A stretch of DNA of 64,000 nt from Glaciecola sp028401415 (GTDB taxonomy: Bacteria > Pseudomonadota > Gammaproteobacteria > Enterobacterales > Alteromonadaceae), in contig NZ_CP171821.2 in NCBI RefSeq assembly GCF_028401415.2, forward strand, positions 806,001-870,000. The letters are read 5' to 3'. Of this stretch, positions 9,179 through 19,131 are shown one piece after another. The translations under genes were made by a program, and so were the position numbers. The notes below the pieces were generated by a model, which ran no database searches, was not told the DNA's origin, and was given only the letters and a program-made list of their open reading frames with translations. The first letter of the stretch is position 1; each line of letters begins with the position of its first letter.

Positions 9179-11449
9179 ATGAAAATCTTCAAGCAAACAA
9201 CTCTTGCGCTAGCCGTGTCTTTAGCGTGTACAATGCCTGCGATATCTCAAGAAACTGAAAACGGTGCTTTATCTAGCGCTGAGCAAGAAGCGGGTTTGGA
9301 GCGAATCACAGTAACTGCTCAGCGACGCGCACAAAGTATTCAAGATGTGCCTATTTCAATTGCGACTTTAAGTGGCGAAGAATTTGACAGTTTGTTTTCT
9401 GGCGGCGGCGACATTTTGGAGCTTGCAGTGCGTGTTCCTGGCTTATATGCAGAAACCTCCAACGGCAGAGTCGCACCACGCTTTTACATTCGAGGTTTGG
9501 GTAACACTGATTTTGACCTGGCAGCCTCTCAACCCGTGTCCATTATAATGGACGATGTGGTAATGGAAAATGTGGTTCTAAAAAGCTTTCCGTTGTTTGA
9601 CATCCAGCAAGTAGAAGTCATTCGCGGCCCGCAAGGTACCCTTTTTGGACGAAACACCACCGCAGGTATTATCAAATTTGATTCGGTTAAACCCACTGAT
9701 GACTTTGACGCCTATGTAAAAGCAGGCTTTGGCAGCTTCGACACTATCAATATAGAGGGCGCCGTGGGCGGCAAGTTAGGTGAGAATTTATCCGGCCGAT
9801 TTTCGGTGTTATCGCAAACACGCAGTGACTACATTGATAATATCGCGTCAGATGAAGGCGATGCGATTGGCGGTTTTGACGAACAAGCCTGGCGCGGCCA
9901 ACTACTATTTACCCCAACAGATGACCTAAGTATTCTTGCCCAGTTGCATGGGCGTGATTTAAACGGCACGGCCTCTGTATTTAGAGCCAACGTATTTACC
10001 CGCGGCTCAAACGATTTAAATGAAAATTACAAGCGCGACGAAGTAATATACGATGGCAATCTGAACGGCAATGGTTTTGACAACAATCCTCAAGAATACG
10101 AAGGCTTTGGCGGGTCATTTAAAGTCGATTACGACATGGGTGATATTACCATTACGTCTATTACCGCATTCGAAGAAGCTGAAGGTTTTAGCTTAGGGGA
10201 TATAGACGGTGGGTTCGGCAACGCGGATGATTTTACACCAGACCCGCGGCCAGGATTTATCCCTTTTAGCGCAGTAACTCAAGATAACCTAGACAACCTC
10301 GATCAGTTTACTCAAGAAGTTCGCATTGCTAGTGATACTGATGAAGCTTTGCAATGGCAGGCAGGTGTATTTTATTTTGACTCGTCATTTGATATCACCA
10401 GTACCGATGGTTTCTTTGGCGCAAGCACCGTATTTCATGAAAACACTACATGGGCAGTCTTCGGCCAAGCAAGCTACGAGCTAAGTGAGAAGCTCACTAT
10501 CACTGGTGGCCTTAGATACACTGATGATGAAAAATCACTTGAGGTAGGTCAGCAAAACGTTGACGGCTTTGCATTGGTAATTGGTGCAGCGCAAGTCCAA
10601 GACTACGACCCTGTTAACGTAGACGACGGCCAAACCAGCTTTGAATTAAGCGCAAACTACAAGCTAAGTGATGACGTCTCCTTGTTTGCACGCTTTGCCA
10701 ATGGATTTAGGGCGCAGTCCATTCAAGGACGTGACATCGCTTTTGAAGGCAATCCTTCCGTTGCAGACGCCGAAACGATTAATTCAATAGAAGCTGGCTT
10801 TAAAGCTGATTTACTAGATGATACTTTACGATTGAATGCTGCGGTATTTGCCTATGAGGTAGACGATATCCAATTATCTGCAATTGGCGGTGCCAACAAC
10901 GGCAACTCGCTTTTAAATGCTGACAAAGGACGGGCGTTTGGGTTTGAAGTAGATGCACAGTATTTAGTCACCGAATACTTTGTGTTAACCGCAGGCTTCA
11001 GCTACAACGATACCGAAATTCAAGACGATAATTTACTGGTAGCACCGTGTGGCGCCAACTGTACGGTTACCGATCCGATTATTGATGGCCTGGCATTGGT
11101 GGATGGCAACCCCTTCCCGCAGGCGCCTGAGACCATTTTCAACTTCACTGCGCGCTATGCGATACCGGTAGGTGATAATGGCGAGCTATTTGCTTATACC
11201 GATTGGGCCTTCCAAGGGGAAACCAACCTGTTCTTATATGAGTCTGTAGAGTTTACGACCGACGACAACTTTGAAGGGGGCTTGCGTTTGGGTTACGAAA
11301 ACTTTGAACATAACTATACAGTTGCCTTGTTTGGCCGAAACATCACCGATGAAGATAATGTAAGAGGCGCGGTGGACTTTAACAATTTAACGGGTATTGT
11401 TAACCAGCCTCGCATCTTTGGTATTGAGGGCAGAATTAACTTTTTTTAA
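9179..11449 (+). CDS. TonB-dependent outer-membrane receptor
   Basis: The 756-residue protein has a signal peptide (1-24, MKIFKQTTLALAVSLACTMP...), a plug domain beginning ITVTAQRRAQSIQDVPISI and containing VEVIRGPQGTLFGRNTTAG, and a long beta barrel ending in aromatic NFF, the usual outer-membrane insertion signal. It imports a scarce ligand using TonB-ExbBD energy. The IQDVPIS subgroup is abundant in marine and sphingomonad genomes and is often linked to carbon compounds rather than siderophores, but the ligand cannot be read here. It follows the GlxA-type regulator by 146 bp, so shared function is possible. A hairpin terminator lies 33 bp after the stop. Confidence 0.93.
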   Translation: MKIFKQTTLALAVSLACTMPAISQETENGALSSAEQEAGLERITVTAQRRAQSIQDVPISIATLSGEEFDSLFSGGGDILELAVRVPGLYAETSNGRVAPRFYIRGLGNTDFDLAASQPVSIIMDDVVMENVVLKSFPLFDIQQVEVIRGPQGTLFGRNTTAGIIKFDSVKPTDDFDAYVKAGFGSFDTINIEGAVGGKLGENLSGRFSVLSQTRSDYIDNIASDEGDAIGGFDEQAWRGQLLFTPTDDLSILAQLHGRDLNGTASVFRANVFTRGSNDLNENYKRDEVIYDGNLNGNGFDNNPQEYEGFGGSFKVDYDMGDITITSITAFEEAEGFSLGDIDGGFGNADDFTPDPRPGFIPFSAVTQDNLDNLDQFTQEVRIASDTDEALQWQAGVFYFDSSFDITSTDGFFGASTVFHENTTWAVFGQASYELSEKLTITGGLRYTDDEKSLEVGQQNVDGFALVIGAAQVQDYDPVNVDDGQTSFELSANYKLSDDVSLFARFANGFRAQSIQGRDIAFEGNPSVADAETINSIEAGFKADLLDDTLRLNAAVFAYEVDDIQLSAIGGANNGNSLLNADKGRAFGFEVDAQYLVTEYFVLTAGFSYNDTEIQDDNLLVAPCGANCTVTDPIIDGLALVDGNPFPQAPETIFNFTARYAIPVGDNGELFAYTDWAFQGETNLFLYESVEFTTDDNFEGGLRLGYENFEHNYTVALFGRNITDEDNVRGAVDFNNLTGIVNQPRIFGIEGRINFF

Positions 11450-11481
11450 ATTATGCTCAGCGACTTCTGTCGCTTTTGATG

Positions 11482-11509
11482 AAAGGCCCGTTTCACCGCG
11501 GGCTTTTTT
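11482..11509 (+). terminator. Rho-independent terminator after TonB receptor
   Basis: AAAGGCCCG and CGGGCTTTTTT form a GC-rich stem (GCCCG/CGGGC, with A-T extension and one bulged G) around a TTTCACCG loop, followed by six T. It lies 33 bp past the receptor stop codon and isolates that gene from the T6SS cassette downstream. Confidence 0.8.
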
Positions 11510-11725
11510 GTGCACAATTGGAAAACCTCAGCATTGTAGTTTCAGTACCATCACTCGCATTATTCTTTTTGAGCCAGATGCGATATATTATACAAAACGA
11601 CTCGCAAACTTGCTCTTTATTGGCGACCGTAGGGAATACATTTTTTGCTAATAAGCGAAAATATCAGGCAAAATAGAGAATCTGCTAGGTCGATGTGAAA
11701 TATACTTATTCAAAGGATGATGCAT

Positions 11726-12325
11726 ATGGGCAAACCTGCGGCACGTAAAGGCGATATCGGCTCTAATCACGGAGCTTGGCATCCCAGTCCAATTATTGCA
11801 GGCAGTGGCGATGTATTTATTAATCATATACCTGCAGCACGCAAAGGCGATGCCTTAGCACCGCACGTAAAACCGAAAAGTCCCCCACATGGACGCTCAA
11901 TTTCACAAGGAGCCCCAACTGTTTTCATCAATAACAAGCCTGCCGCTCGCGTTGGTGATGCTATTGACTGCGGCGGTTCAGTTGCTATGGGTTCACCCAA
12001 CGTATTTATTGGTGATGACAGCGTATCGATTGAGTCTGTAGGTATCCCCTTGGTATTAAAGAGCGTCATCATTCGCTTAAATATCAACCCAGAAATTGGC
12101 TCAGACATCAAAGACACCTTTACCTTAAGCTCTGCGGACGGCAGCTACAAGGAGTCTAGAACCGTTAAAGATGACATGATGCCAGGTGACGAATACTTGG
12201 ACCTTCTATACGAAAATCTGAATCCATCGTTACTCTATTCTCTAGACCACCAATACGCTGTGGATGGGACGACGACTCAATACTTTACCAACATAAGCTA
12301 CACGGCTATGTCGCTACTTTCATAA
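11726..12325 (+). CDS. PAAR-domain T6SS spike protein with C-terminal extension
   Basis: Residues 1-95 form one PAAR domain, recognised by the repeated blocks GKPAARKGD, DVFINHIPAARKGD, PTVFINNKPAARVGD, CGG and SPNVFIGD. PAAR proteins cap the VgrG spike of the type VI secretion system and carry effectors. The remaining 100 residues (from SVSIESVGIPLVLKS) match nothing I recognise and may be an effector-docking part. The ATG at 11726 is preferred to the in-frame ATG at 11717 because AAAGG ends directly against the latter and is correctly spaced (9 bases) for the former. It leads a three-gene same-strand cassette (gaps of 19 and 2 bp). Confidence 0.88.
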   Translation: MGKPAARKGDIGSNHGAWHPSPIIAGSGDVFINHIPAARKGDALAPHVKPKSPPHGRSISQGAPTVFINNKPAARVGDAIDCGGSVAMGSPNVFIGDDSVSIESVGIPLVLKSVIIRLNINPEIGSDIKDTFTLSSADGSYKESRTVKDDMMPGDEYLDLLYENLNPSLLYSLDHQYAVDGTTTQYFTNISYTAMSLLS

Positions 12326-12344
12326 ACAAAAGGATAGGTACAAC

Positions 12345-14018
12345 ATGGAAATCGTCCCTAATTCTGGCCCTGAAGATCCGCAAGGTCGTCCAATAGTCGC
12401 ATTAGGCCCCCCTAGAAAATTACGTATGGGCGTGTTTTTTGACGGTACAGGTAATGACACCTCAGACCCTGAACAATATTCGAACGTCAACAAACTGAGA
12501 TTGGCATATATTAATAATTTGTCTGGTGCTAATGCTGTAGCCTATGATCCTAGTGACAGTAACGCCCAAATCAGCACGTCAGTGTACAAACGTGGGGTTG
12601 GCACCGACCGACCTATAGTAAGTATTCCAGTTCCTGGAGTTATACCCAGAGTCTATAACTATCAAATGGAGAGTGATCCGCTCGGCGGAGGCGCAGGCAG
12701 AGGTATGAAAGCGCGTACAAACGGCATGTTTTATGACATCCGTCAGAAATTATACGATTTTGCTGATCGATTCCATCGTTTGCCTGAGCTTGTAGAGCTC
12801 GATGTGTTTGGCTTTAGCCGAGGCGCTGCCACTGCAAGACACTTTATAAACCTCATCGTTCAAGAGCATTACGATTTAGATTTAGATCCACGCTATGTCA
12901 ATCAAAGAGTGGTCTTCAATGTCACGTTCGTTGGGATTTTTGATACCGTTGCAACCGTGGGTATACCCGGTAACAATATTGATGCTGGATATGGATTTCA
13001 TATCATTCCCTATAGAGCAAGCCGTGAATGGGATGATGTGACTTATCGAATGGAAAAAGTCTTTCATATTGTCTCTGAAGATGAAGTCCGAGCTGCATTT
13101 GACTGCACCAGTGCGATAGATATACCGCTAGAAAACCATAACCTTGGTGAAAATGGAAGCAGTCTCGATTCAAGGGGGCGAGAGAGGGAACCTATTGAGC
13201 GCTATTATCCTTCAGAGCGACGGGAGGGTGTTATCGAGGAAGTTTTATGCATCGGCGTCCATTCGGATGTTGGTGGCGGTTATTCTAATTTTTTTGAGCA
13301 CGATGCCAGCAATAACTTTCTTGCCCGAATCCCTCTACACATGATGTATCAAAAGGCTTTAGAACACGATGTCCCTATGTGGCAACCAAATGAAGTTCTT
13401 TCCGAAGTTCCCGAACTGCGTCCACATTGGAACAGTGACGCTGGTTGTCAGCAAGGTTTTGACTATTTAATGTCTCAATATGCGCGGTATCCAAATCTAC
13501 GCTTTAACTATAAAAAGTATCGGGAAGCTGATCTCACTATTCAGGCTCAATTAAGGCTACAAAGTGAAGGGAAAACCGGCGACGGTCTTATTCCATGGAT
13601 AGCGTCAACTTATGAATATAGTCATGTATCGACTGAAATTGGCGCGCTATATGCGCATAGGCGAGAAATGGAGGCCGCGATTGCGCAAGATATGGGATCA
13701 GAAGCTGCCGCCGAGGCATTTTTGGACACGGCAAACCGTTTCTATCGCACTTATGTGCATAAGTCTTGCTACCCATGGAATCAAGTTACTGGTATGTATC
13801 CGCAATATCGTCTCGAAACAATCCGTAGTCCAGTTACACTAGAAGAGGAAACAATTGGTGTTTTTCATCGCGGTATATTTACGCCTGTGTACACCGAGTA
13901 TGCTGAGGCAAACCGCTCGATGCGCGTCATTCGACTATTATCTCCTATCGTGGGCGAAGTGTTTGATTTCGATTTAGGTCGCCCAATACAGTTTAATGAC
14001 GGCGAGCACGGTCAGTAA
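12345..14018 (+). CDS. Tle1-like T6SS phospholipase effector (DUF2235)
   Basis: The 557-residue protein has the DUF2235 alpha/beta-hydrolase core: an N-terminal strand with GVFFDGTGND (29-38), nucleophile elbow GFSRG (156-160, predicted Ser158), GIFDTVATVG (197-206) and the diagnostic GVHSDVGGGY (304-313). This is the family of Tle1 antibacterial phospholipases delivered by T6SS into the target periplasm. No signal peptide is present, as expected for T6SS cargo. AAAGGA precedes the ATG by 8-9 bases. The PAAR gene just upstream is its likely carrier and the downstream membrane protein its likely immunity partner. Antibacterial activity is inferred from family and context. Confidence 0.87.
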   Translation: MEIVPNSGPEDPQGRPIVALGPPRKLRMGVFFDGTGNDTSDPEQYSNVNKLRLAYINNLSGANAVAYDPSDSNAQISTSVYKRGVGTDRPIVSIPVPGVIPRVYNYQMESDPLGGGAGRGMKARTNGMFYDIRQKLYDFADRFHRLPELVELDVFGFSRGAATARHFINLIVQEHYDLDLDPRYVNQRVVFNVTFVGIFDTVATVGIPGNNIDAGYGFHIIPYRASREWDDVTYRMEKVFHIVSEDEVRAAFDCTSAIDIPLENHNLGENGSSLDSRGREREPIERYYPSERREGVIEEVLCIGVHSDVGGGYSNFFEHDASNNFLARIPLHMMYQKALEHDVPMWQPNEVLSEVPELRPHWNSDAGCQQGFDYLMSQYARYPNLRFNYKKYREADLTIQAQLRLQSEGKTGDGLIPWIASTYEYSHVSTEIGALYAHRREMEAAIAQDMGSEAAAEAFLDTANRFYRTYVHKSCYPWNQVTGMYPQYRLETIRSPVTLEEETIGVFHRGIFTPVYTEYAEANRSMRVIRLLSPIVGEVFDFDLGRPIQFNDGEHGQ

Positions 14019-14020
14019 AA

Positions 14021-14884
14021 ATGCAAAAGCGCTTTGGGTTACTTACGCTCTCAGGGCTCCTAGCATTAACAGGGTTTGCCATATTATTTGCATCAAATGG
14101 ATTTGTATCTGATGTGAACACTGTCAAACACTTACACGCTTCATACGTCCCAAGCTTGAAACAAGACGGTGGAATTCAGTTTTATTTAGGCTCAGCCAGC
14201 TATCTTTCAAGCAACAAAGGCGGAGCAGCGGGACGACTTTACTTTGGTCCATATTGGACTTACCACACTATGGGAGCAATTCCTTCCGACACGGGCGATT
14301 TAGCCTATCATGGCGAACCGAGTGGGAAGCTTTTTGCAATATGGCAGACGCAAACGCGGGAAAAGGACGTGTCAGCTCGGCAATTTAACTACTACTATGC
14401 TGCATCGCCAGAAGGTGTCAATAATGTAATGCCGCCGCGCAAAGGCAATCATCTATATTATAAAGTGTATGCGTTTCTAGGCCATAAACTGATCTACAAG
14501 GAAGCCCTTTCTGCATCAGACAAACAAAGTTCTGCGATGCCAGCCATTGAACTTAGCGGTGGACTCGATAAGGCATATCGAGTGGGAGACAAACCTGCCC
14601 TCTATTACTGGGTTGAATCATTCGATGGGAACGGGGCAACGAGAGATTACCCTTGGAAAGTACCCACGCAATGGCAAAAGATCGACGCGATAGAGATTAC
14701 AGAAGCACAGTTTGACTCGCTCTACTGCTCTATCCATATGAGTGGTTGCACGCCATTTTTAACAGAAAAAACATCAGGTTTAACCCCCGAGCAATTAGAA
14801 TATGTTAAAACCCATCCCATTGACAAAAAAGACTTTGCAAAATTAATAACGCGGTTGGAAAATCATAATAATCCATGGAAATAG
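14021..14884 (+). CDS. Membrane-anchored protein, putative Tle1 immunity protein
   Basis: The 287-residue product begins with one hydrophobic helix (about 6-26, LLTLSGLLALTGFAILFAS) and continues as a soluble, probably periplasmic, domain rich in Tyr/Trp with two cysteines (SLYCSIHMSGC) that could form a disulfide. I do not recognise the fold. The ATG lies 2 bp after the lipase stop, so expression is tightly coupled. Immunity proteins of periplasm-acting lipase effectors are typically anchored in or exported to the periplasm and encoded immediately downstream, which this fits. The immunity role is inference; a chaperone or accessory role is the alternative. Confidence 0.65.
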   Translation: MQKRFGLLTLSGLLALTGFAILFASNGFVSDVNTVKHLHASYVPSLKQDGGIQFYLGSASYLSSNKGGAAGRLYFGPYWTYHTMGAIPSDTGDLAYHGEPSGKLFAIWQTQTREKDVSARQFNYYYAASPEGVNNVMPPRKGNHLYYKVYAFLGHKLIYKEALSASDKQSSAMPAIELSGGLDKAYRVGDKPALYYWVESFDGNGATRDYPWKVPTQWQKIDAIEITEAQFDSLYCSIHMSGCTPFLTEKTSGLTPEQLEYVKTHPIDKKDFAKLITRLENHNNPWK

Positions 14885-15021
14885 ATTTTTTTATGTTGAT
14901 AGGTCTCCTTTTTTAATTGCTTGCCTTCTATTAAAAGTGATTCATCAAGGGGACAATTTGCTAGCGTTAATTTAAGGCCTAAGCAAAACTGATATTTTTT
15001 TGTGGAGAATATATTTACATC

Positions 15022-15936
15022 ATGCTGCACTCAAACGTATTTCTGTTCAGCGCCTGCGTGCTAATTTGGGGCTCAACTTGGATTGCGATTACCTTTCAAA
15101 CGGGTGAGGTAGACCTTATGGTTTCCGTTTCGCTCCGCTTTGCGATTGCAGCACTGATTCTGGGTGTTTGGTGCAAGCTTCGAGGCATATCCTTGCACAT
15201 AGAAAAGTCGCAACATAAGTACTTGATAACGGCTGGTATCTTTCTTTACTGCCTAGATTATTCATTTTTGTATGCTGCTGAACAACATATGATCAGCGCA
15301 CTGCTAGCCGTTTTAAGCAGCAGCGTTATCTACTTTAATGTGGTGTTGCGGCGACTCATATTAAAAAAGCCTATTAGACTTGAAGTAGTCATTGGTGCAA
15401 CGCTTGGACTGATTGGCATTGGCTTAATTTTTGCGCCAGAATTTGAGCAGCTATCGGCGAATGATGGCATCATGCTCGGTTTATTGTTCGCGACCGCATC
15501 GTTTTTGTCGGCAGCGGCCGGCAATATTACCTCTGAACGTATTTTAGATAAAAAGACCGATGTTGTGCCGATGAACTTTTGGTGTATGAGTTACGGCGTT
15601 GCTTGTACAAGCACGGTAGCTAAAATTAGCGGCGCAAGTTTCGCATTGCCTTCAAATTACGAATACTTCGCTTCGCTGCTCTACTTAGCCGTATTTGGTT
15701 CAGTGCTAGCCTTTGGCTCGTACATGAAGTTACTTAAACAAATAGGCTCTGATAAAGCGGCCTATGTGGTATTGGTCTACCCCATTGTTGCTTTAGCTAT
15801 CTCGACCTTTTTTGAAGACTACACGTGGTCGCAGTATTCAGCCATCGGCGTGTTATTTGTTATCTTTGGGAACGCAGTTGCTATGGGAAAAGCCAATCGT
15901 TTTGCTCTTCGCATTTACAAACGGCTTTCGGTTTAA
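15022..15936 (+). CDS. EamA/DMT family transporter
   Basis: The 304-residue protein is hydrophobic throughout, with about ten transmembrane segments in two EamA repeats (about 5-135 and 150-290). It opens with the family hallmark FLFSACVLIWGSTWIAITFQ (3-22). Drug/metabolite transporters of this type move small metabolites such as amino acids or purines, usually outward; substrate is unknown. It starts 137 bp after the T6SS cassette and converges with the RND operon, separated by an inverted repeat. Confidence 0.88.
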   Translation: MLHSNVFLFSACVLIWGSTWIAITFQTGEVDLMVSVSLRFAIAALILGVWCKLRGISLHIEKSQHKYLITAGIFLYCLDYSFLYAAEQHMISALLAVLSSSVIYFNVVLRRLILKKPIRLEVVIGATLGLIGIGLIFAPEFEQLSANDGIMLGLLFATASFLSAAAGNITSERILDKKTDVVPMNFWCMSYGVACTSTVAKISGASFALPSNYEYFASLLYLAVFGSVLAFGSYMKLLKQIGSDKAAYVVLVYPIVALAISTFFEDYTWSQYSAIGVLFVIFGNAVAMGKANRFALRIYKRLSV

Positions 15937-15950
15937 TCGTCAAGCCGTTT
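15919..15950. terminator. Inverted repeat between convergent genes, probable terminator
   Basis: AAACGGCTT and AAGCCGTTT form a perfect 9-bp stem with a 14-base loop spanning the end of the EamA gene (stop inside the loop). It sits in the 30-bp gap to the convergent RND permease stop. No long T-run follows on either strand, so termination strength is uncertain. Confidence 0.45.
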
Positions 15951-15966
15951 AAAGCATGCACGTGCT

Positions 15967-18900
15967 CTATTGGGCTGTGCTGCTCTGCGATTGAGTCAGC
16001 CCTGCATCTGTCTTTAGGTGCTTTTTGCCTCTGAACGCCCGCTTAATGTCATCCAAAATCATATACAAAGCTGGCACCAGCAAAAGCGTAATAACCGTTG
16101 CAAACAAAATACCAAAAGCGAGCGATATCGCCATTGGGATCACAATTTGAGCTTGCAAACTGCGCTCAAAAATAATGGGAAGTAGTCCCATAAAAGTAGT
16201 CAGTGATGTCAGCACAATTGCCCTGAACCTCTGACTACCAGCGGTCGTGACCGCATCAAGTAATCGATTACCTTCTTTGCGCGCTCGATTAACAAAATCA
16301 ACCATAATGAGCGAATCGTTCACTACCACTCCCGCTAACGCAATAATGCCGCAAATTGAGAGCACACTCACCGCTTTTCCAAGGATTAAATGCCCCACGA
16401 TTGCACCCACCATACCAAAGGGGATCACAGACATAATAATCAACGGTTGCGAATAGGACTTAAGCGGTATCGCCATTAAAGCAAAAATAGCTAACAGCGC
16501 GAATATAAACCCTTGAGCAAGCGATATCATTGCCTCTCCCTGTTCGCGCGAATTGCCTTGAAGCTTAAAGCTCACATTCGGATAACGCGCTAGAATCTCA
16601 GGGATCACTTCATTGGTGACTTCGGTAACCACCTCACCTGGGTCAATAATGTCCTTATTTACCTTCCCGCTTACGGTAATTGAACGAGAGCCGTCAACGC
16701 GAATAATGCTTGAGTAACCTTCTGCTAGCTCTATGTCAGCCACCTGACTAAACGGGATATCGTCCCCATTCGGAGCGCGCACGCGCATATTTTCAAGATT
16801 ACCCACCGAATTGCGCTGGTCCTGTGGATAGCGCACCATAACCTTAACTTCTTCATCTTCACGCTGAATGCGCTGCGCCTCTGCACCATAAAACCCGTAT
16901 CGAACTTGCTGTGCAAGCTGTGAAAGAGAAATACCCAGCGCTTCAGCTTGAGGCTTCACGGCAAGTCGTATTTCGTCGCTGCCGCCACTAAAAGTATCAT
17001 TTATTTCGCTTACGCCATTAAATGCTGATAAGCGCTGCTTAAGCTCAGCGGTCACATTGGTTAAATCTTGAATATTCGATGAACTAAATTCAAAGTCTAA
17101 GTCAGAACCCGGACCAGGCCCGCCAGCGCTGCCGATAGAAAGCGTTCTAATACCCGCCATTTCAGGCAGCTTTTCGCGCCATCGCTCGTGAATTTGTTTA
17201 TCGGTCAGCTCGCGTGTTTCGCCTTTAGTCAATTCGATAAAAAGTTGCCCACCTAATGCGCCTGAATCAAAAGCCAAGAAATGCTTAACAACCCCGGCAC
17301 CCGTCTCTTCGGCAAGTTCGTTATCCATTTCAATAGCGGCATTCATCAAGCTGGTAATGGCTGCGTCGCGCTGAGCAAGCGAGCTTCCAGCCTCCATCTC
17401 AACACTCGCAGTCACAAAGTCGGAGGGAATGTCAGGGAAGAATACAAAGCGCACCAAACCACCGGCAAATAAGCCGACAGTCAAAATCAACAGCGCAATG
17501 AAACTTGCTAATGTGGTATAGCGATACTTAACTGCTTTGACTAAAAATGGAACGTATTTATTGGCAATGAAACCTTTAACTAAGTCATTAAACGCCTCGC
17601 GATTTCGCTGAAACCAGTTAGCGGTCTTTGGATCGTAGGGTTTAACCTTCATGTGCGCTAAATGCGCTGGCAAAATAAGCTTTGATTCGATTAAAGAGAA
17701 TACTAAGCACAAAATGACTACCAAGCCTATGGTCTTCCATATCACGCCAAAGGTACCCGATACCATAAGCATAGGCGAAAATGCGGCGATAGTGGTCAAG
17801 ACGCCGAAAGTGGCTGGCATGGCAACACGTTTTACGCCGCGAATAATGTTATCCATGCTGTGCCCGTGCTTGTCCATTTCGCTGTAGGCGGACTCACCCA
17901 TAATAATGGCGTCGTCCACCACAATCCCCAGCACAAGAATAAATCCAAACAAACTTAATAAGTTAATTGAAAGGTCGATGTATTCCAGCGGCATTAGCAT
18001 CAAGGTACCTAAAAAGCACACGGGTAAGCCAACAATGACCCAAAACGCGAGCTTAATTTTAAGGAACAAACTCAAGACCAAAAACACCAACAAGGCGCCA
18101 AACAGCATATTTTCAATCATCATATTGAGTCTATCGGCAAGATAAAACGAGCTATCTCCCCAAGAGTCAGCGCTAACTGTAGGAGGCAGCTGTTCACGCT
18201 TTTGCTCAAGATACTTGTTAACATCTTCGGATATTGCCAATGCGTTCTGGTCGCCTACCGCCCGCACACGGATACTCATGGCTGGCTTACCATCAAACAA
18301 TGCGTAGGACTCATCTTCAATAAACCCGTCATTAATGCTGGCAATATCACCGAGCAATAAACGCGTTCCGTCTTGGCGATTTATTAAGGGTATACTGGCG
18401 AATTCCCAAGCCGTATAGGCTTGGCCTTTGGTTCTGAGAAGAATATCGCCGTTATCACTTTTTATGGAGCCACCGGGAATATCGATACTGCTTGCTCGTA
18501 TTGCACCCACCACTTCATCAAAGGTGAGGTTATAAGCCTGTAACTCCATTTCGGATATTTCCACCGACACTTCGTAATCGCGCGCACCAAAGACGGTGAC
18601 ATCTGACACCCCTGGTAAATTGGCGATTTCGTCACGCATGGATTTCGTAATTTCTTTTAGCTCACGTTCGTTTACCGTGCCATAGACCGATACCCACAAT
18701 ACATCTTGTGGCACTTTGATTCGATACACGACGGGTTTTTCAGTATTGGCTGGAAAGGTTGAAATAGCATCGACTTGCACTTTGACTTCATCAAGCATGT
18801 CTTGCACGCTGTAGTCGTCTTCCACTTCAATAGTGACGCTGCCTAAGCCTTCGCGGGCAGTTGAGGTAAGCTTTTTAATCCCTTCAAGGTTTTTAACCGC

Positions 18901-19131
18901 CTCTTCAATTTTAAGTACAACCCCCTCTTCCACCTCTTGAGGTGCAGCGCCTAAGTAAGGTACCTGGACCACTACGTTATTGATAATGAACTGAGGAAAT
19001 ATCTTTTTCTGAACTTGAAATATGCCAAATATCCCGCCAAAGATTATCGACACCATTAATAAATTAGCCGCTACGTTATTTCGGGCAAACCAAGCGATAA
19101 TGCCTGATTTGGTATCAATATGTTCACTCAT
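15967..19131 (-). CDS. RND efflux permease (AcrB/HAE1-like)
   Basis: The 1054-residue inner-membrane pump has the standard plan: TM1 (about 18-38), a large periplasmic porter domain, TM2-6 with the proton-relay pair in GIVVDDAIIMGES, a second porter domain (FFPDIPSDFVTASVEM) and TM7-12 (ending LLLVPALYMILDDIKR). Such pumps export drugs, bile-salt-like compounds or lipids with a periplasmic adaptor and TolC. The adaptor gene overlaps its start by 4 bp; no outer-membrane factor gene is in this window, so a TolC encoded elsewhere is presumably used. Substrate is unknown. Confidence 0.93.
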   Translation of the reverse strand: MSEHIDTKSGIIAWFARNNVAANLLMVSIIFGGIFGIFQVQKKIFPQFIINNVVVQVPYLGAAPQEVEEGVVLKIEEAVKNLEGIKKLTSTAREGLGSVTIEVEDDYSVQDMLDEVKVQVDAISTFPANTEKPVVYRIKVPQDVLWVSVYGTVNERELKEITKSMRDEIANLPGVSDVTVFGARDYEVSVEISEMELQAYNLTFDEVVGAIRASSIDIPGGSIKSDNGDILLRTKGQAYTAWEFASIPLINRQDGTRLLLGDIASINDGFIEDESYALFDGKPAMSIRVRAVGDQNALAISEDVNKYLEQKREQLPPTVSADSWGDSSFYLADRLNMMIENMLFGALLVFLVLSLFLKIKLAFWVIVGLPVCFLGTLMLMPLEYIDLSINLLSLFGFILVLGIVVDDAIIMGESAYSEMDKHGHSMDNIIRGVKRVAMPATFGVLTTIAAFSPMLMVSGTFGVIWKTIGLVVILCLVFSLIESKLILPAHLAHMKVKPYDPKTANWFQRNREAFNDLVKGFIANKYVPFLVKAVKYRYTTLASFIALLILTVGLFAGGLVRFVFFPDIPSDFVTASVEMEAGSSLAQRDAAITSLMNAAIEMDNELAEETGAGVVKHFLAFDSGALGGQLFIELTKGETRELTDKQIHERWREKLPEMAGIRTLSIGSAGGPGPGSDLDFEFSSSNIQDLTNVTAELKQRLSAFNGVSEINDTFSGGSDEIRLAVKPQAEALGISLSQLAQQVRYGFYGAEAQRIQREDEEVKVMVRYPQDQRNSVGNLENMRVRAPNGDDIPFSQVADIELAEGYSSIIRVDGSRSITVSGKVNKDIIDPGEVVTEVTNEVIPEILARYPNVSFKLQGNSREQGEAMISLAQGFIFALLAIFALMAIPLKSYSQPLIIMSVIPFGMVGAIVGHLILGKAVSVLSICGIIALAGVVVNDSLIMVDFVNRARKEGNRLLDAVTTAGSQRFRAIVLTSLTTFMGLLPIIFERSLQAQIVIPMAISLAFGILFATVITLLLVPALYMILDDIKRAFRGKKHLKTDAGLTQSQSSTAQ

